NCBI GenBank assembly: GCA_003024985.2
Contig: PXIH01S0005159.1
Length of the DNA stretch: 16,126 bases
Reading direction: 5' to 3' (one strand)
Origin: Euperipatoides rowelli
Taxonomy: Eukaryota; Onychophora; Udeonychophora; Euonychophora; Peripatopsidae
Shown piece by piece: positions 1 to 8,689 of the stretch. Positions within the stretch are counted from its first letter, which is position 1; each line of letters starts with the position of its first letter. Below the pieces are notes generated by a model. The model saw only the letters and a list, made by a program, of their open reading frames with translations. It did no database searches and was not told the DNA's origin. A program made the position numbers and the translations under genes.

Positions 1-978
1 TTAATAAATCATTGAAAAATAATATCAATTCCCTCCAAAAAAAATTATTAGAGCCAATTTTATTTGAACCCTTAAACAATGGCCGTATAAGGTGGGGGGG
101 CATGGCTCTGCCCTAGACCAGATGTCCTTTTGGAAAATTTGTCAGTGCCCTTTTTAAATTCTTCAGGAAACGCTACTTAAACACATACAGGTCTAGATTT
201 TACAAATTTGATTAAATATTTAATTACAATATAATACAGTATTTCTACATTTTAGGTTATTGGTAGGTTTATTCTACAGTATATGGGGATTTTCTAATAC
301 CAGTATTTATTTATTTTTTTAAATTGTACATTAAAATCCCTGACCTGTCCTACAAATTCAGGAATTCTGTCCAACTTAAAAAAAAAAATCATCCTTGGCC
401 ATCCTTATTTATTTTTATATAGTTTCAAAAATTATACAATATTGCTACGATACGTAAGGTATATGATAGATTTGTAAATGGTAAAACCATTTTTCTAGTT
501 TCAATCTTTTATAAATGTCATTCATATTGAATTTAAAATTTTTATAGTCTGTAATGGTAAATGTTTTTAATCTAGTGTATAAAACATAAAAAAAGAATCT
601 TTTTTAGGGCTAAGTTACACTTCCCAGAAATAAATTGACATAAAAGCATTAACTGATTTGGTTATAATTTTTTACTATTATATTACATACTGCTTGTTAA
701 GTTAATGTAAAGTTTGCTATAGAATTTTTGATAAATAAAATGTTAATTAGTTGTAGTTATGTCATAATAATTTTTTTAATGTATCGCATCTGATGAATAA
801 ATACAAGAAGAAAAATGTTATTCAACTATATATAAATTTGTTATAATTTATTTTGTAATGCTGAGTGTGTATAATTAGTCATGATTTATTGTTTAGCAAC
901 AAATTGGAAGGTTAGGGTAATCTTTAACATAGATTATTACGGTAATATTTAAAAAAAAAAAAATTTTTATGAGATTAC

Positions 979-1046
979 TTTTCAGAATTTTAAAAAAAGA
1001 AAATGAAATTTTAGTTTATAAAAATATTGATAAAAAATTCTGAAAA
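979..1046. repeat. Inverted repeat, 13-bp perfect arms
   Basis: TTTTCAGAATTTT (979-991) is repeated in inverse at 1034-1046 with a 42-base loop. Weaker pairing extends outward (AAATTTTTATGAG against CTCATTTTT). It may be a small decayed hairpin element, though the low complexity makes chance pairing easier. Confidence 0.5.
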
Positions 1047-1584
1047 TTAAATTTTTTTTCCTCATTTTTCTATAGTTATAAATTTTTAAAATTATTTTAA
1101 AGAAATTTTTTGTACTTTTACAATTTTAAAGACATCTGATAAAGACATTTGTGCAGTTCGTGTGATACCACTAGAGAGTTTACAGTATTAGGAAGTGCTA
1201 ACTCAGGATGGAATGCTCTTTGGGTTCTGAAATTTTAGGAAAAATAGACTACATAATGGAGTTTTAGATGGAATCCATATATTGTATATCAATTTACATA
1301 GCAATCACAAAAACATAATGCTTAATTCGTAGGTGCCAAGAATACCATTATGAATAATTAAAATAATTGTTGAAAAAATATTAAAACTGACACATATGCC
1401 TATAAATAAAATTTCATCAATTATATGTGCAAGCACTGAGAATTGTAAACAACAGATTTTATATGGAAGTGCAACAAAATATAATTTAGCAAGATAAAAA
1501 TTTACATTTAATTAAAATCGTTTTAAGTTTTTGAATATTTTGTGAATCAATAATTTCTTGCATTAGATTTTTATCTGACATCTT

Positions 1585-1602
1585 GTTTTTTTTTTTTTTC
1601 AG
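1585..1602 (+). promoter_or_regulatory. Strong splice-acceptor-like site, no supported exon
   Basis: A run of 15 T followed by CAG forms a textbook 3' splice site on the plus strand. The following frame stays open for 35 codons to a TAA near 1710, but nothing in it resembles a known protein. A similar T-run plus CAGATT occurs near 4313-4326 and is followed at once by a stop. In this T-rich sequence such sites arise by chance. Confidence 0.2.
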
Positions 1603-2169
1603 ATTATTATTCATTTCTGGGTGATCATAGTATTGTTTACATACACTCCGGAGATTCATGATGCTAGTCATTTATTTAAAAAGAACAATATTGGTGACAT
1701 TAATTTATAACACAATATTTCTAGTATCATTTAGCTTGAATTAAATAAATAAAATTCTATTCATTAGCACACAGCAGTTGTAAAGTTTAATTTATTAAAT
1801 GAGCCCAGGGAGAAAATTTCACTAGGACTCGAACATTTGGAAGAAAAAAGTATTATATAAAGAATGTGTTTTAAATATTTTCATTGGTACAAGTAAAGTC
1901 AGACATTGTGCTCTTATCATTGGCTGAAAAGATTGTTATATTAGAACTACTGTAAGTTAAATACAGTGAACCGATGATTCACTGCAACATTTATGAATTT
2001 TCCCTAATACTGTACCATAATAAAGAATTATGAATTTTCTATATGAAATGTAGGGATTTATTAAAAGTAAAAATTTTTCAGAATGTTACCCTATCAATAT
2101 GAATCTAATTGGTATCATTTTTCTGTTATAAGCACAAACAATATTTAATTTTTACTTCCATTATAGTGT

Positions 2170-2833
2170 TTCACCAGGTTATTTAAAATTGATGTTTCTA
2201 TTGAATCTACTTCTGTATTTATCAGACCTTTACTGGAATACTATTGTCCCGTTTGGTCTGCTGCTCGTACTGACAAACAAAAATCTGTTATTGAATATAT
2301 ACAAAAAAGAGCCATAAGTCCCGTCCTTGTGCGATCTGTAGCAATGCAGGTTGTTTAAGCAAGGATGACATAAGCTGAGACGTTTCTAGGTTCGCATCTC
2401 AGTCGAGACAGTTATGGAAAAGTTTTTTCCCCTGGCTCCTACACCTTGCTATGATTTTTTAACCTGGTAGGCTGCCTCACCGTCAGAACGGTAGTAGGAA
2501 AACAAGCAACGATTGTTAGTACAGTAGCTAGTTTAAAAACATGTATTTAAAAAAAAAAAAAAAAATTATCTTTGATAGTTCTTACATTATCAATGACATT
2601 TATTCTCTCTAAATCTGATATTGCTTAGTCAAAGATTATCTTTAGTTAATAAATTTGCTCAATTTTTTGAGCAATACCCTCAATTTTATTTATCTACTAA
2701 TTTGGCTACCTCTGGAGTAAATAATAGATCCTTATCAATATTACATTTTCCATACATTAAAATTACAAGATACTGTTTTGAAATCAGCAGTAATATACTG
2801 CGTAGGCTAAAAATGTTTAATGATAATTTTTAA
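2170..2833 (+). mobile_element. LINE reverse-transcriptase ORF, 3' end, interrupted
   Basis: The first part (2170-2316) is one open frame with VFIRPLLEYYCPVWSAARTD followed by QKRA. This is the region just after the RT catalytic core in Jockey/CR1/L2-type non-LTR retrotransposons (consensus RPxLEYxxPVW ... IQKRA). After a SINE insertion the ORF resumes at about 2565 with IIFDSSY (consensus RIIFGxSY). With frameshifts and stops it continues to NKFAQFFEQYP and NNRSLSILHFPYIKITRY, ending in the usual C-terminal tail, with TAA at 2831-2833. The endonuclease and the catalytic RT motifs are absent, as expected for a 5'-truncated copy. The exact clade cannot be decided from this end alone. Confidence 0.75.
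2317..2565 (+). mobile_element. tRNA-derived SINE inserted in the LINE
   Basis: About 250 bases of higher GC than the flanks separate two consecutive pieces of the same LINE ORF. The head carries an A box TAGCAATGCAGG (2339-2350, one mismatch to TRGCNNAGYNGG) and a B box GGTTCGCATCT about 50 bases downstream (near 2390). These are the pol III promoter elements of a tRNA-derived SINE. The 3' end is a run of about 17 A (2549-2565), after which the LINE frame resumes. No clear target-site duplication is visible. Confidence 0.7.
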
Positions 2834-3000
2834 TTTGTAAATTAATTATTTTATGTAATTATTTAAATGTGTAAAAAGGTTCACGTTACTACAGGGTTAG
2901 AACCTTTATCCCTCTCTAGCAACTGTTATTAATGTATAACATGTTTTCTATAATTTATACAGTATGCTTAATAAACTTAACAATAATGATCATCAGAAAT

Positions 3001-3238
3001 ATGTGGATAAAAAAAATCTTCATATAGAGATTTAATATCTTATGATCTAAGTGTTCTTTTTAACAATGGATTTCCACCACTAACTACTTATTATTGTTAT
3101 TTAACTTATGGAAATCCATTGTAAAAAAAAAAAACTTATAATGCATGCCTTATTATAAGATCATATGCATGCTGATACAGTATATGAGAAATTAAATATC
3201 TATACGAGAAATATTAATTCAATATTTTTTATCCACAT
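3001..3238. mobile_element. Hairpin (foldback/MITE-like) element
   Basis: Outer 14-base perfect inverted repeats ATGTGGATAAAAAA (3001-3014 and 3225-3238) enclose inner 14-base perfect arms ACAATGGATTTCCA (3063-3076 and 3109-3122) around a 32-base loop. Between them the two sides still pair in blocks (AGATTTAATAT / ATATTTAATTTCT and TATGATCT). The right side carries an extra stretch with two ATGCATGC copies (about 3140 and 3165). The similarity continues a little outside, to roughly 2987 and 3246. No coding sequence is present. The structure suggests a non-autonomous DNA element. Confidence 0.6.
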
Positions 3239-3246
3239 TTATGATA

Positions 3247-4560
3247 TCGGAAGTCAATCCGATTGAAACGTTAATTTTATTAAATAAAACCTGGAGAAAC
3301 ACTAAGGGAAGTAGATATCAGTACACCTAGGTACATAAAACAGCCTTTCAAATATTTAATTTATTTCTTTTCTTTATTATTCATATATTTAATGATAAAT
3401 TGTTGGACAAAATAATTTATGAAATTATTGGTCTTGAAAAACTATATTATATTATTCGACATACTGTACCTATTAAAGGAAAGCACGAGATGCAATAATC
3501 TTGTTAAATCAGGAACATAAAAAAAATCTGCTTATATTTTGGGTTTTCATATTGTATAGTTTCAGACAATTTTTTCATACCAGAATTCTGATTATTTTGC
3601 ATTTATGTGATTTGTCTAAAAGACTTATTCTTAAACATTAAAAATATAATTTTATCAGTTATCTTGTTCTAAATAAATCATTATTTAAACCAATTTTTAT
3701 CATGTTACAAATACTCTCAGCTCTAACTTGGGCGTTCAAGCCTAAAATCTACTTTAAATACCGGTATATAAAATAATTTATTAATCTCTTGTTATATTCT
3801 CAAGATTATACTGTACATACTGTATATTTTTAAATTTAAAAAAAAAAAAAAAATAATGATAAATCTTTGTATTTTTAAATTTATATGATTGATTTTTATA
3901 TTTTGACGATACAAATTATATTAAAAAGATACCGGCATTATGTTTTATATAAACAAATATAACACAAAATAGAAATTCTTCCTGGGCTAAAGAATAACAT
4001 TTTAAATTTAAAAGAATAGGAAAAAAATATATATGCTTAAAACTGGCTGCTACAAATATTTATTATTGTATATAACAGAAAATTTGTATCAAATTAAAGC
4101 ATTTTTTAATAAGTTACTAACATTTATTTTAAATGTCTGTAAAAAAAGAAAAAAAAAACATGCATTTGTAATTAAATCAAGCCTTTAATGTACTTTTAGA
4201 CTGGAGTCTAAAATGTTAAAATGTATAAAGTACAATATGAAATAAACTACTTTTTAAAACAAACATTGCTTTTATAGTTCAATATTTATTTTTCTAGTTT
4301 GAAGATGAGTATTTTTTTTTTTCAGATTGTAATTTAAACTAATAATTGAGGCTAAAATTAGACTTGTAATAGTTGCAATTTTAATAGCAATTCCTGCAAG
4401 GAAAATGGCCGGGTAGGAGCTAAATTTTATGATATACTCATTCCAGTAAATAAATCCAGTAGTTTTAGGTAAAATGTCTAATAAAATTAGAATATGTATT
4501 GATCCAAGACAGTTGAATGTCTCAAATGTATTTATTTGGGTAAAATTAGGTGCTCAAAGT
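3247..4560. other. Gene-free AT-rich stretch
   Basis: No coding pattern is visible. It contains several A/T runs (for example 3838-3853 and 4142-4158). A GAAACGTTAATTTTATT segment near 3264 could be a degraded retroelement end, but nothing else supports that. Confidence 0.5.
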
Positions 4561-5217
4561 TCTTATATACAGTATGTACCATAGCAACATTTTATGGCAA
4601 ATTTATGTACTCCAGATTACAATATGGCTTATCACTGTATTTCTGAATAGCAGCAGATATTCTACAAGGTTTACCAGGAGTAAGTAATCTGGATGATAGA
4701 CACAAGAGCTTAATGAAAGATGAAAATGTACATTTGAATGGATTAGTAAGTCTGAATTAAAGATAAGTAATAATCATCCTTTTGAGAAATCAAATACATA
4801 GGGCACATGATTCTATGAAAAAGAAATTGTAGTGAGATAAATTCTTGACTTTCCAACTAAAGCAGTATTATTAAGGCAACTCCTTAGTAAACGAGGTCCT
4901 GGAAAATGGTGACCCCATAAAGGTTTTAATAAGTTATTTATGGTATTTTATACTCCAGTTCTCATTTTGATGGTGAGAAAGGAATAATTTTGTCAGAGGA
5001 TGCAAGTAACTATTGGCCGAGTGGTGGTGTTCTACAGAGAATTGTCCGATTGCATATGCATCGGCTGTCCAAAAAAAAAAAAAAAAAAAATGGAGAAGCC
5101 TACAATGTTTGCAAAATTAGTGTTACAGCTGAGATAGATATTCAGTAATTTGAAATATGTTCTTGGTACTAGACTAAAAGCAGCAGATACATTAAGCAGG
5201 AAACCCAACCTTGGAAA
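4561..5217 (+). mobile_element. Ty3/Gypsy retrotransposon RT-RNase H remnant
   Basis: The conserved order of a Ty3/Gypsy pol region can be read on the plus strand with several frameshifts and stops. First comes RLQYGLS (from 4614), then ILQGLPGV and LDD (about 4663-4700), which match the RT fingers/palm up to the catalytic DD pair. Next is IKYIGHMI (4789-4812, matching YLGH), then ILDFP with LLRQLL (4841-4885, matching DFP-P ... LRxFLG). RNase H follows with EDASNY (4996-5013, containing the DAS motif), and the end of the domain with KYVLGTRLKAADTLSR (about 5150-5200, matching YVPG...ADALSR). No protease, integrase or LTR was recognised. A run of 20 A (5071-5090) breaks the RNase H part. The copy is long dead. 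Confidence 0.8.
5071..5090. repeat. A20 homopolymer inside the Gypsy remnant
   Basis: Twenty uninterrupted A bases lie between the RNase H DAS block and the ADTLSR block. It may be the tail of a very short retroposed insertion, or simple expansion. No body of an inserted element is visible before it. Confidence 0.85.
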
Positions 5218-5225
5218 TGTTGATA

Positions 5226-5509
5226 CAGTGTTGGTTAGGTGGCCCTTTGGGCCCCCAGCTGAGAATGGTCAAGGGCTTTCGACCCAAGCCATAGCCAGCC
5301 TTTTTAAAATTTAAGCTTTTTTTTTTTTTTTTTAGTTGTATGCTCATTTTGTTTCCATTTACCGTCCCTATAAGGTTCCCTGGTTTACCATTACCGAGCC
5401 TATGGGACCCTCATTCTTGTCATAACTATGTAGTTTATGTATGTGAGGGCCCTGTGTTCATAACTTTTATTTTTCATTAATTACTTAAATAAAATTAAAA
5501 AAAAAAAAA
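5226..5509 (+). mobile_element. tRNA-like SINE (second copy type)
   Basis: The 5' part carries an A-box-like TGGTTAGGTGG (about 5231-5241) and a degenerate B-box-like GGCTTTCGACCC about 40 bases later. These look like the pol III internal promoter of a tRNA-derived SINE. The body is followed by AATAAAATT and a run of 14 A ending at 5509. An 8-base direct repeat TGTTGATA (5218-5225 and 5528-5535) brackets it and could be a target-site duplication, but then 18 bases after the A-tail would belong to the element. An inner T tract (about 5319-5334) is unexplained. The element begins exactly where the Gypsy remnant stops being readable. Confidence 0.5.
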
Positions 5510-6388
5510 ACTTGGCCCGACCGATAGTGTTGATATGGCTATAAATAGCATAGAGTAAGTGTTAAAGTATGGATTATCTACACCTACAAAATGAGTGATT
5601 AGTGAAAAAAAATCCTCTGGTGTGGAATTGTCAATAATAATAGGTTATTGTCTTACTAAAGATTTATAATATAGTGAACCTTAGCAATTAGTTTGATAAA
5701 TCTTAGAAATTTGTGTATAATTTGTTTGTTTATATAATTTATTGCAACATGTTTGATACTGTGTATTAACATGCATTGAATGGGTTTTTGCATTACCATT
5801 TATGATTTTATATTTATCTATCGTCTGTCTGAACTAGGCTATGTTTTCTGGTTGGTGTGTAGTCCATTTTTGGATATAATTTGCCAGAACCTGGAAATAA
5901 TTTTATTGGTTTGTCATGTGTAGGAGTCATGGTAACCTCAAACTAATTGAATGTTCAGCATGAGCATAAGCAGTTAATAGGCTGTGGAGTCGGGATCAGG
6001 GATTTTTTTTTTACAGGTAAATGTTACTTCTTCAGAGCGATCTTATTATATTGAACGATATAGGCAGTGTCATTTAGCTTTTTGTAAAAACTCAAGATTC
6101 AAATTGTGAATGAAATTTTTACTAAAAAAGTATTTTGTAAAATTATTTTTGTTTCTCATTGCAGTAAACAGTGTACTATATAACAGGTTATGGCCGAGCA
6201 TCCTATCACTGTGCCAATAATACAAGATTTGTGAAGTTTAGACATTAAAGTTAGAATAAGCTCATCATGGCAATGTATTTAAGAATTGGTAGAAAGTTCC
6301 CATAGGATATTTGCAAGAATCTGCTTAATAGCTGCCAAGACTATGTGAGAAGAGCGAATGATTTAAAATAATGGACATAGCTAATTAA

Positions 6389-6427
6389 TTGGTTCATTAA
6401 TATTTAAACTAAATATTAATGAACCAA
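6389..6427. repeat. Near-perfect palindrome, 18-bp arms
   Basis: Two perfect 18-base arms (6389-6406 and 6410-6427, starting TTGGTTCATT) are separated by only three bases (AAC). It sits inside the hAT remnant, upstream of the transposase fragment. Confidence 0.9.
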
Positions 6428-6497
6428 GTCACAAAAAGTTCTCTTAAAAGGTGTATTGCTCATTTGGAAGAAATTTTATTTCTGTAGCTAAAATTTT

Positions 6498-6614
6498 GTG
6501 TTGTTAGAAAAAGTATTCTGCATCCCAGCAACATCTGCTCCTGTTGAAAGGGTTTTCAGCCATAGTGGCCTGTTAATGCACCCCCACAGAGCCCATTTGA
6601 GTGATCGAATATGA
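6498..6614 (+). pseudogene. hAT transposase, C-terminal fragment
   Basis: Thirty-eight open codons end in TGA and contain IPATSAPVERVFSHSGLL followed by RAHLSD. This is the signature of the hAT-family C-terminal dimerisation domain (consensus PATSAPSERVFS-x-G ... R-x-R-L). hAT transposases cut and paste DNA using a DDE RNase H-like domain, and this block forms the last part of that fold and the dimer interface. The frame is closed by a stop just upstream (about 6489-6491), and no further conserved block is readable before it. Only a fragment of a roughly 600-residue enzyme remains. The matching 3' end of the element follows at 6710-6818. Confidence 0.85.
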
Positions 6615-6709
6615 AGACATAGTATACATTAAATGTACAGTAATTAACCCATGCAGCCCTAATTTTGTTTATTTGTTCTTTAAAAAAATAAAAGTTTATG
6701 TAATATATT

Positions 6710-6818
6710 GTCTTGGTCTCTTGAACCCTAAGTCTTGACTGTGACCTTGTTATTGAAAGCAACAGCCTTGATCTTGAACGCAATGGTCTTGAGATTACAG
6801 GTCTTGACTACAACACTG
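6710..6818 (+). repeat. 3' end of the hAT element: subterminal CTTGA repeats and terminus
   Basis: CTTGA/CTTGG motifs recur about eight times in this stretch (GTCTTGGTC, TCTTGAAC, GTCTTGACT, CCTTGATCTTGAAC, GTCTTGAG, GTCTTGACT). It finishes with GACTACAACACTG at 6818. hAT elements typically begin CAGTG and end CACTG, with short repeated motifs inside the ends that bind transposase. The position about 200 bases after the transposase stop fits. A weak counterpart at about 5980-6000 (GGCTGTGGAGTCGGGATCAGG) could be a degenerate 5' end of this or a related hAT element. Confidence 0.6.
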
Positions 6819-6918
6819 AAAGTGCACAATTATAATTCATCTTGTCCAAATAAGATAAATTTACACAAATTGCTAATTAGATTGACTTATGAGCATTGAG
6901 TATAGAAATTGTGGTTAA

Positions 6919-7140
6919 TATCCTTCCAGTGCCCTTCTTGCTGATCAGTTTGTCACTGAATCTGGCTTGAGCAGGGCTATTCAGAGGTATGCAGATGTTT
7001 CTGATTTAAGTCTCTCAACATTCACATTCATTGCTACACATGAGGTAATCCCATCTAATGATGTTATACTTGCATCTGCCTTTACTAATTCCAAGATGGT
7101 TGTCTTTTCGGTCAGTGATACTGCAAGCCCGCGAGGGTGA
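6919..7140 (+). other. Unidentified open stretch (73 codons, no ATG at its start)
   Basis: An open frame from 6919 to TGA at 7138-7140, richer in GC than its surroundings, with a plausible protein-like composition (for example DQFVTESGLSRAIQRYADV and FIATHEVIPSNDVILASAF). I do not recognise a family. Its position just after the hAT element, and the presence of further open pieces downstream, suggest a decayed mobile-element ORF or old gene fragment rather than a working gene. No splice sites clearly frame it. Confidence 0.3.
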
Positions 7141-7371
7141 CAGTATTACGGTCTATACAGTATACCAACCAAGTTAAGGACAACACCCTACGACTCACAC
7201 CCAGTCTGTGCTAATTGAAGATGGTTGTCAAGTCTAAACCTGTTTGGTGTACTGCTGGTTGTAGAACTAATTGCTTTCATTTGCTTCAGCATTCTAAAGC
7301 TACAATCTTGTATTCTTCAAATAGGAATGGTTTGGCTTGTTGAGAGGAAGCTGTGTTGGACTTAAGACACT

Positions 7372-7569
7372 GATGTCCAGGCCCCTGACCCAACAGTGGA
7401 TGCTGGCAGTCCAATTGTCTGCTCTCCAGAATAGGGTAGCTCTCTCCAGATAGAGCCATTCCAGCCAAGAATTGATCTGAAGTCGCATTGGTTTGAAGCA
7501 TCCAATATTCAGGTGACCGTTTTGATTTATTATGAGGTTGAACTTTTTTGCATACAAGATCGTAAATAG
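7372..7569 (+). other. Unidentified open stretch with one internal stop
   Basis: The plus frame reads VQAPDPTVDAGSPIVCSPE, a TAG (7432-7434), then 44 open codons including QIEPFQPRIDLKSHWFEASN up to TAG at 7567-7569. Two long minus-strand frames (95 codons each) overlap the same region, so the true coding strand is undecided. The composition resembles coding DNA more than the AT-rich flanks do, but I recognise no domain. It may belong with the open stretch at 6919-7140 as parts of one decayed gene. Confidence 0.25.
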
Positions 7570-7839
7570 GCATAGGTTAGCAGCCAATGCTGATGTTGTG
7601 TTTAACTGGGTCTGGCACCCATCTAGAAGTGAATTTTATCACTTTGTTTTATCCAGTAATTTTGTCTGACTTTCTTTAGAAAAGTTTGTAGTCTAGTGCA
7701 ACTCTGATTAATTGCCTATTTGCTGCATTATTTTTAATATGAAAAAGACTTTTTTTTTTTTGTTGGATTTTGATTAAAGTTGGTTAACTATCTAGGCAGA
7801 CTAGATAGTAGTAATGGGTATGTCATATGATCTTTAAAC

Positions 7840-7986
7840 ATGTTTCATGACCCTATCAAAGGTAGTGACAAGATTAATAAAAACTGCCTCCGTTACCTGT
7901 CCGAGTTGTCGTCTATGAACTATGCAAGATTGAGAATCAGTGAGGTGTTACATTTTCCTGCTCTGAAACTGCTTGCTCAGGGATGA
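7840..7986 (+). other. Unidentified 48-codon open stretch
   Basis: An ATG-initiated frame with helix-like composition (includes CLRYLSELSSMNYARLRISE) ending in TGA at 7984-7986. It may be the C-terminus of a decayed protein. It lies upstream of the transposon-like family copy at 8690-9600, in the same orientation, and could be an earlier piece of it, but no motif ties the two together. Confidence 0.2.
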
Positions 7987-8254
7987 TTTTAGTTTATTCA
8001 TGATTACTTCTAGTTTGAAGAGGTTACTAAGTAGAAATGGGTCTATAATTTTTTACTTCTGTGGGCATTTTTCCTGGCTTTAAGAAAGCAACAATTCAAA
8101 CATGTCTCCACATAGTGAGGAGCATGCAGTTTTTATAAAGGCTTAGGCTCTATTTTAAAATATCAGAGCCAAAGTTGCTGCATGACGTACATTATCATGA
8201 TGGTGGGTGCAATGGATCAGTTTGAATTGTTAGTCAAAAATTCTTGTAATTTAA

Positions 8255-8461
8255 AAAAAAAGTGATTCAACTATTGAATACGAACCTGTTCAGTTAGATA
8301 AAGCATTGCCAAATGGCCAAGTTGAAAAAAAGTGTCAAATTTCTATTTTATTGGGAAAACGGTCAAAATATTTGGATAGTGTTCTTATATTTACTTTATA
8401 TCAAAATGGAGATGATTATTTAAAATGTGGAAAATATTTGTGTCTATTGAAAAATTGGTAA
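8255..8461 (+). other. Unidentified 68-codon open stretch
   Basis: An open frame without a convincing start, containing STIEYEPVQLDKALPNGQVE and ending in TAA at 8459-8461. It precedes the transposon-like family copy in the same orientation and could be part of its N-terminal half. No family motif is recognised. Confidence 0.25.
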
Positions 8462-8689
8462 ATTTAGATATTAAAGCCATTTTCTACCAAACAGGAAATT
8501 TATAGGAATTACTTTTCATAATGAATTGAAAAAAGTTACAATATTATTATTGATAAAATGCTGTATGTTGAAATTAAATGGGTCAATGAGTACTGCCAGC
8601 AGTATTTATTTATTTATTGCAAGTAGCTTGACCTTCACCATAAATGCTATTCTAGGTCCAATTGTCATAGAAGGGATCGTAGTTGACTA

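Larger units (their letters stand above)
1..2160. other. Gene-free AT-rich stretch
   Basis: Apart from the inverted repeat at 979-1046, a small hairpin at 1964-1984 (CAGTGAA/TTCACTG) and the T-run acceptor-like site, I see no gene, transposon protein or RNA gene. A 61-codon minus-strand frame at 1486-1671 is Lys/Asn-rich because of A runs and looks like chance. Confidence 0.6.

Noticed and set aside
787-815. CTGATGA as a hammerhead ribozyme core
   Set aside because: No correctly placed GAAA core segment or flanking stems follow it.
1486-1671. 61-codon minus-strand ORF
   Set aside because: The Lys/Asn-rich composition comes from A runs. There is no motif, and the T run on the opposite strand explains part of it.
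2317-2420. Functional tRNA gene
   Set aside because: It has A-box and B-box-like sequences but no cloverleaf with an acceptor stem. It is better explained as a SINE head.
3250-3295. GAAACGTTAATTTTATT-like segment as a Penelope/LINE 3' end
   Set aside because: It is a short similarity recalled from memory only, with no coding remnant or tail beside it.
7286-7587. Two overlapping 95-codon minus-strand ORFs
   Set aside because: The two different frames are open over the same bases with no recognised domain. At most one can be real, and neither has support.
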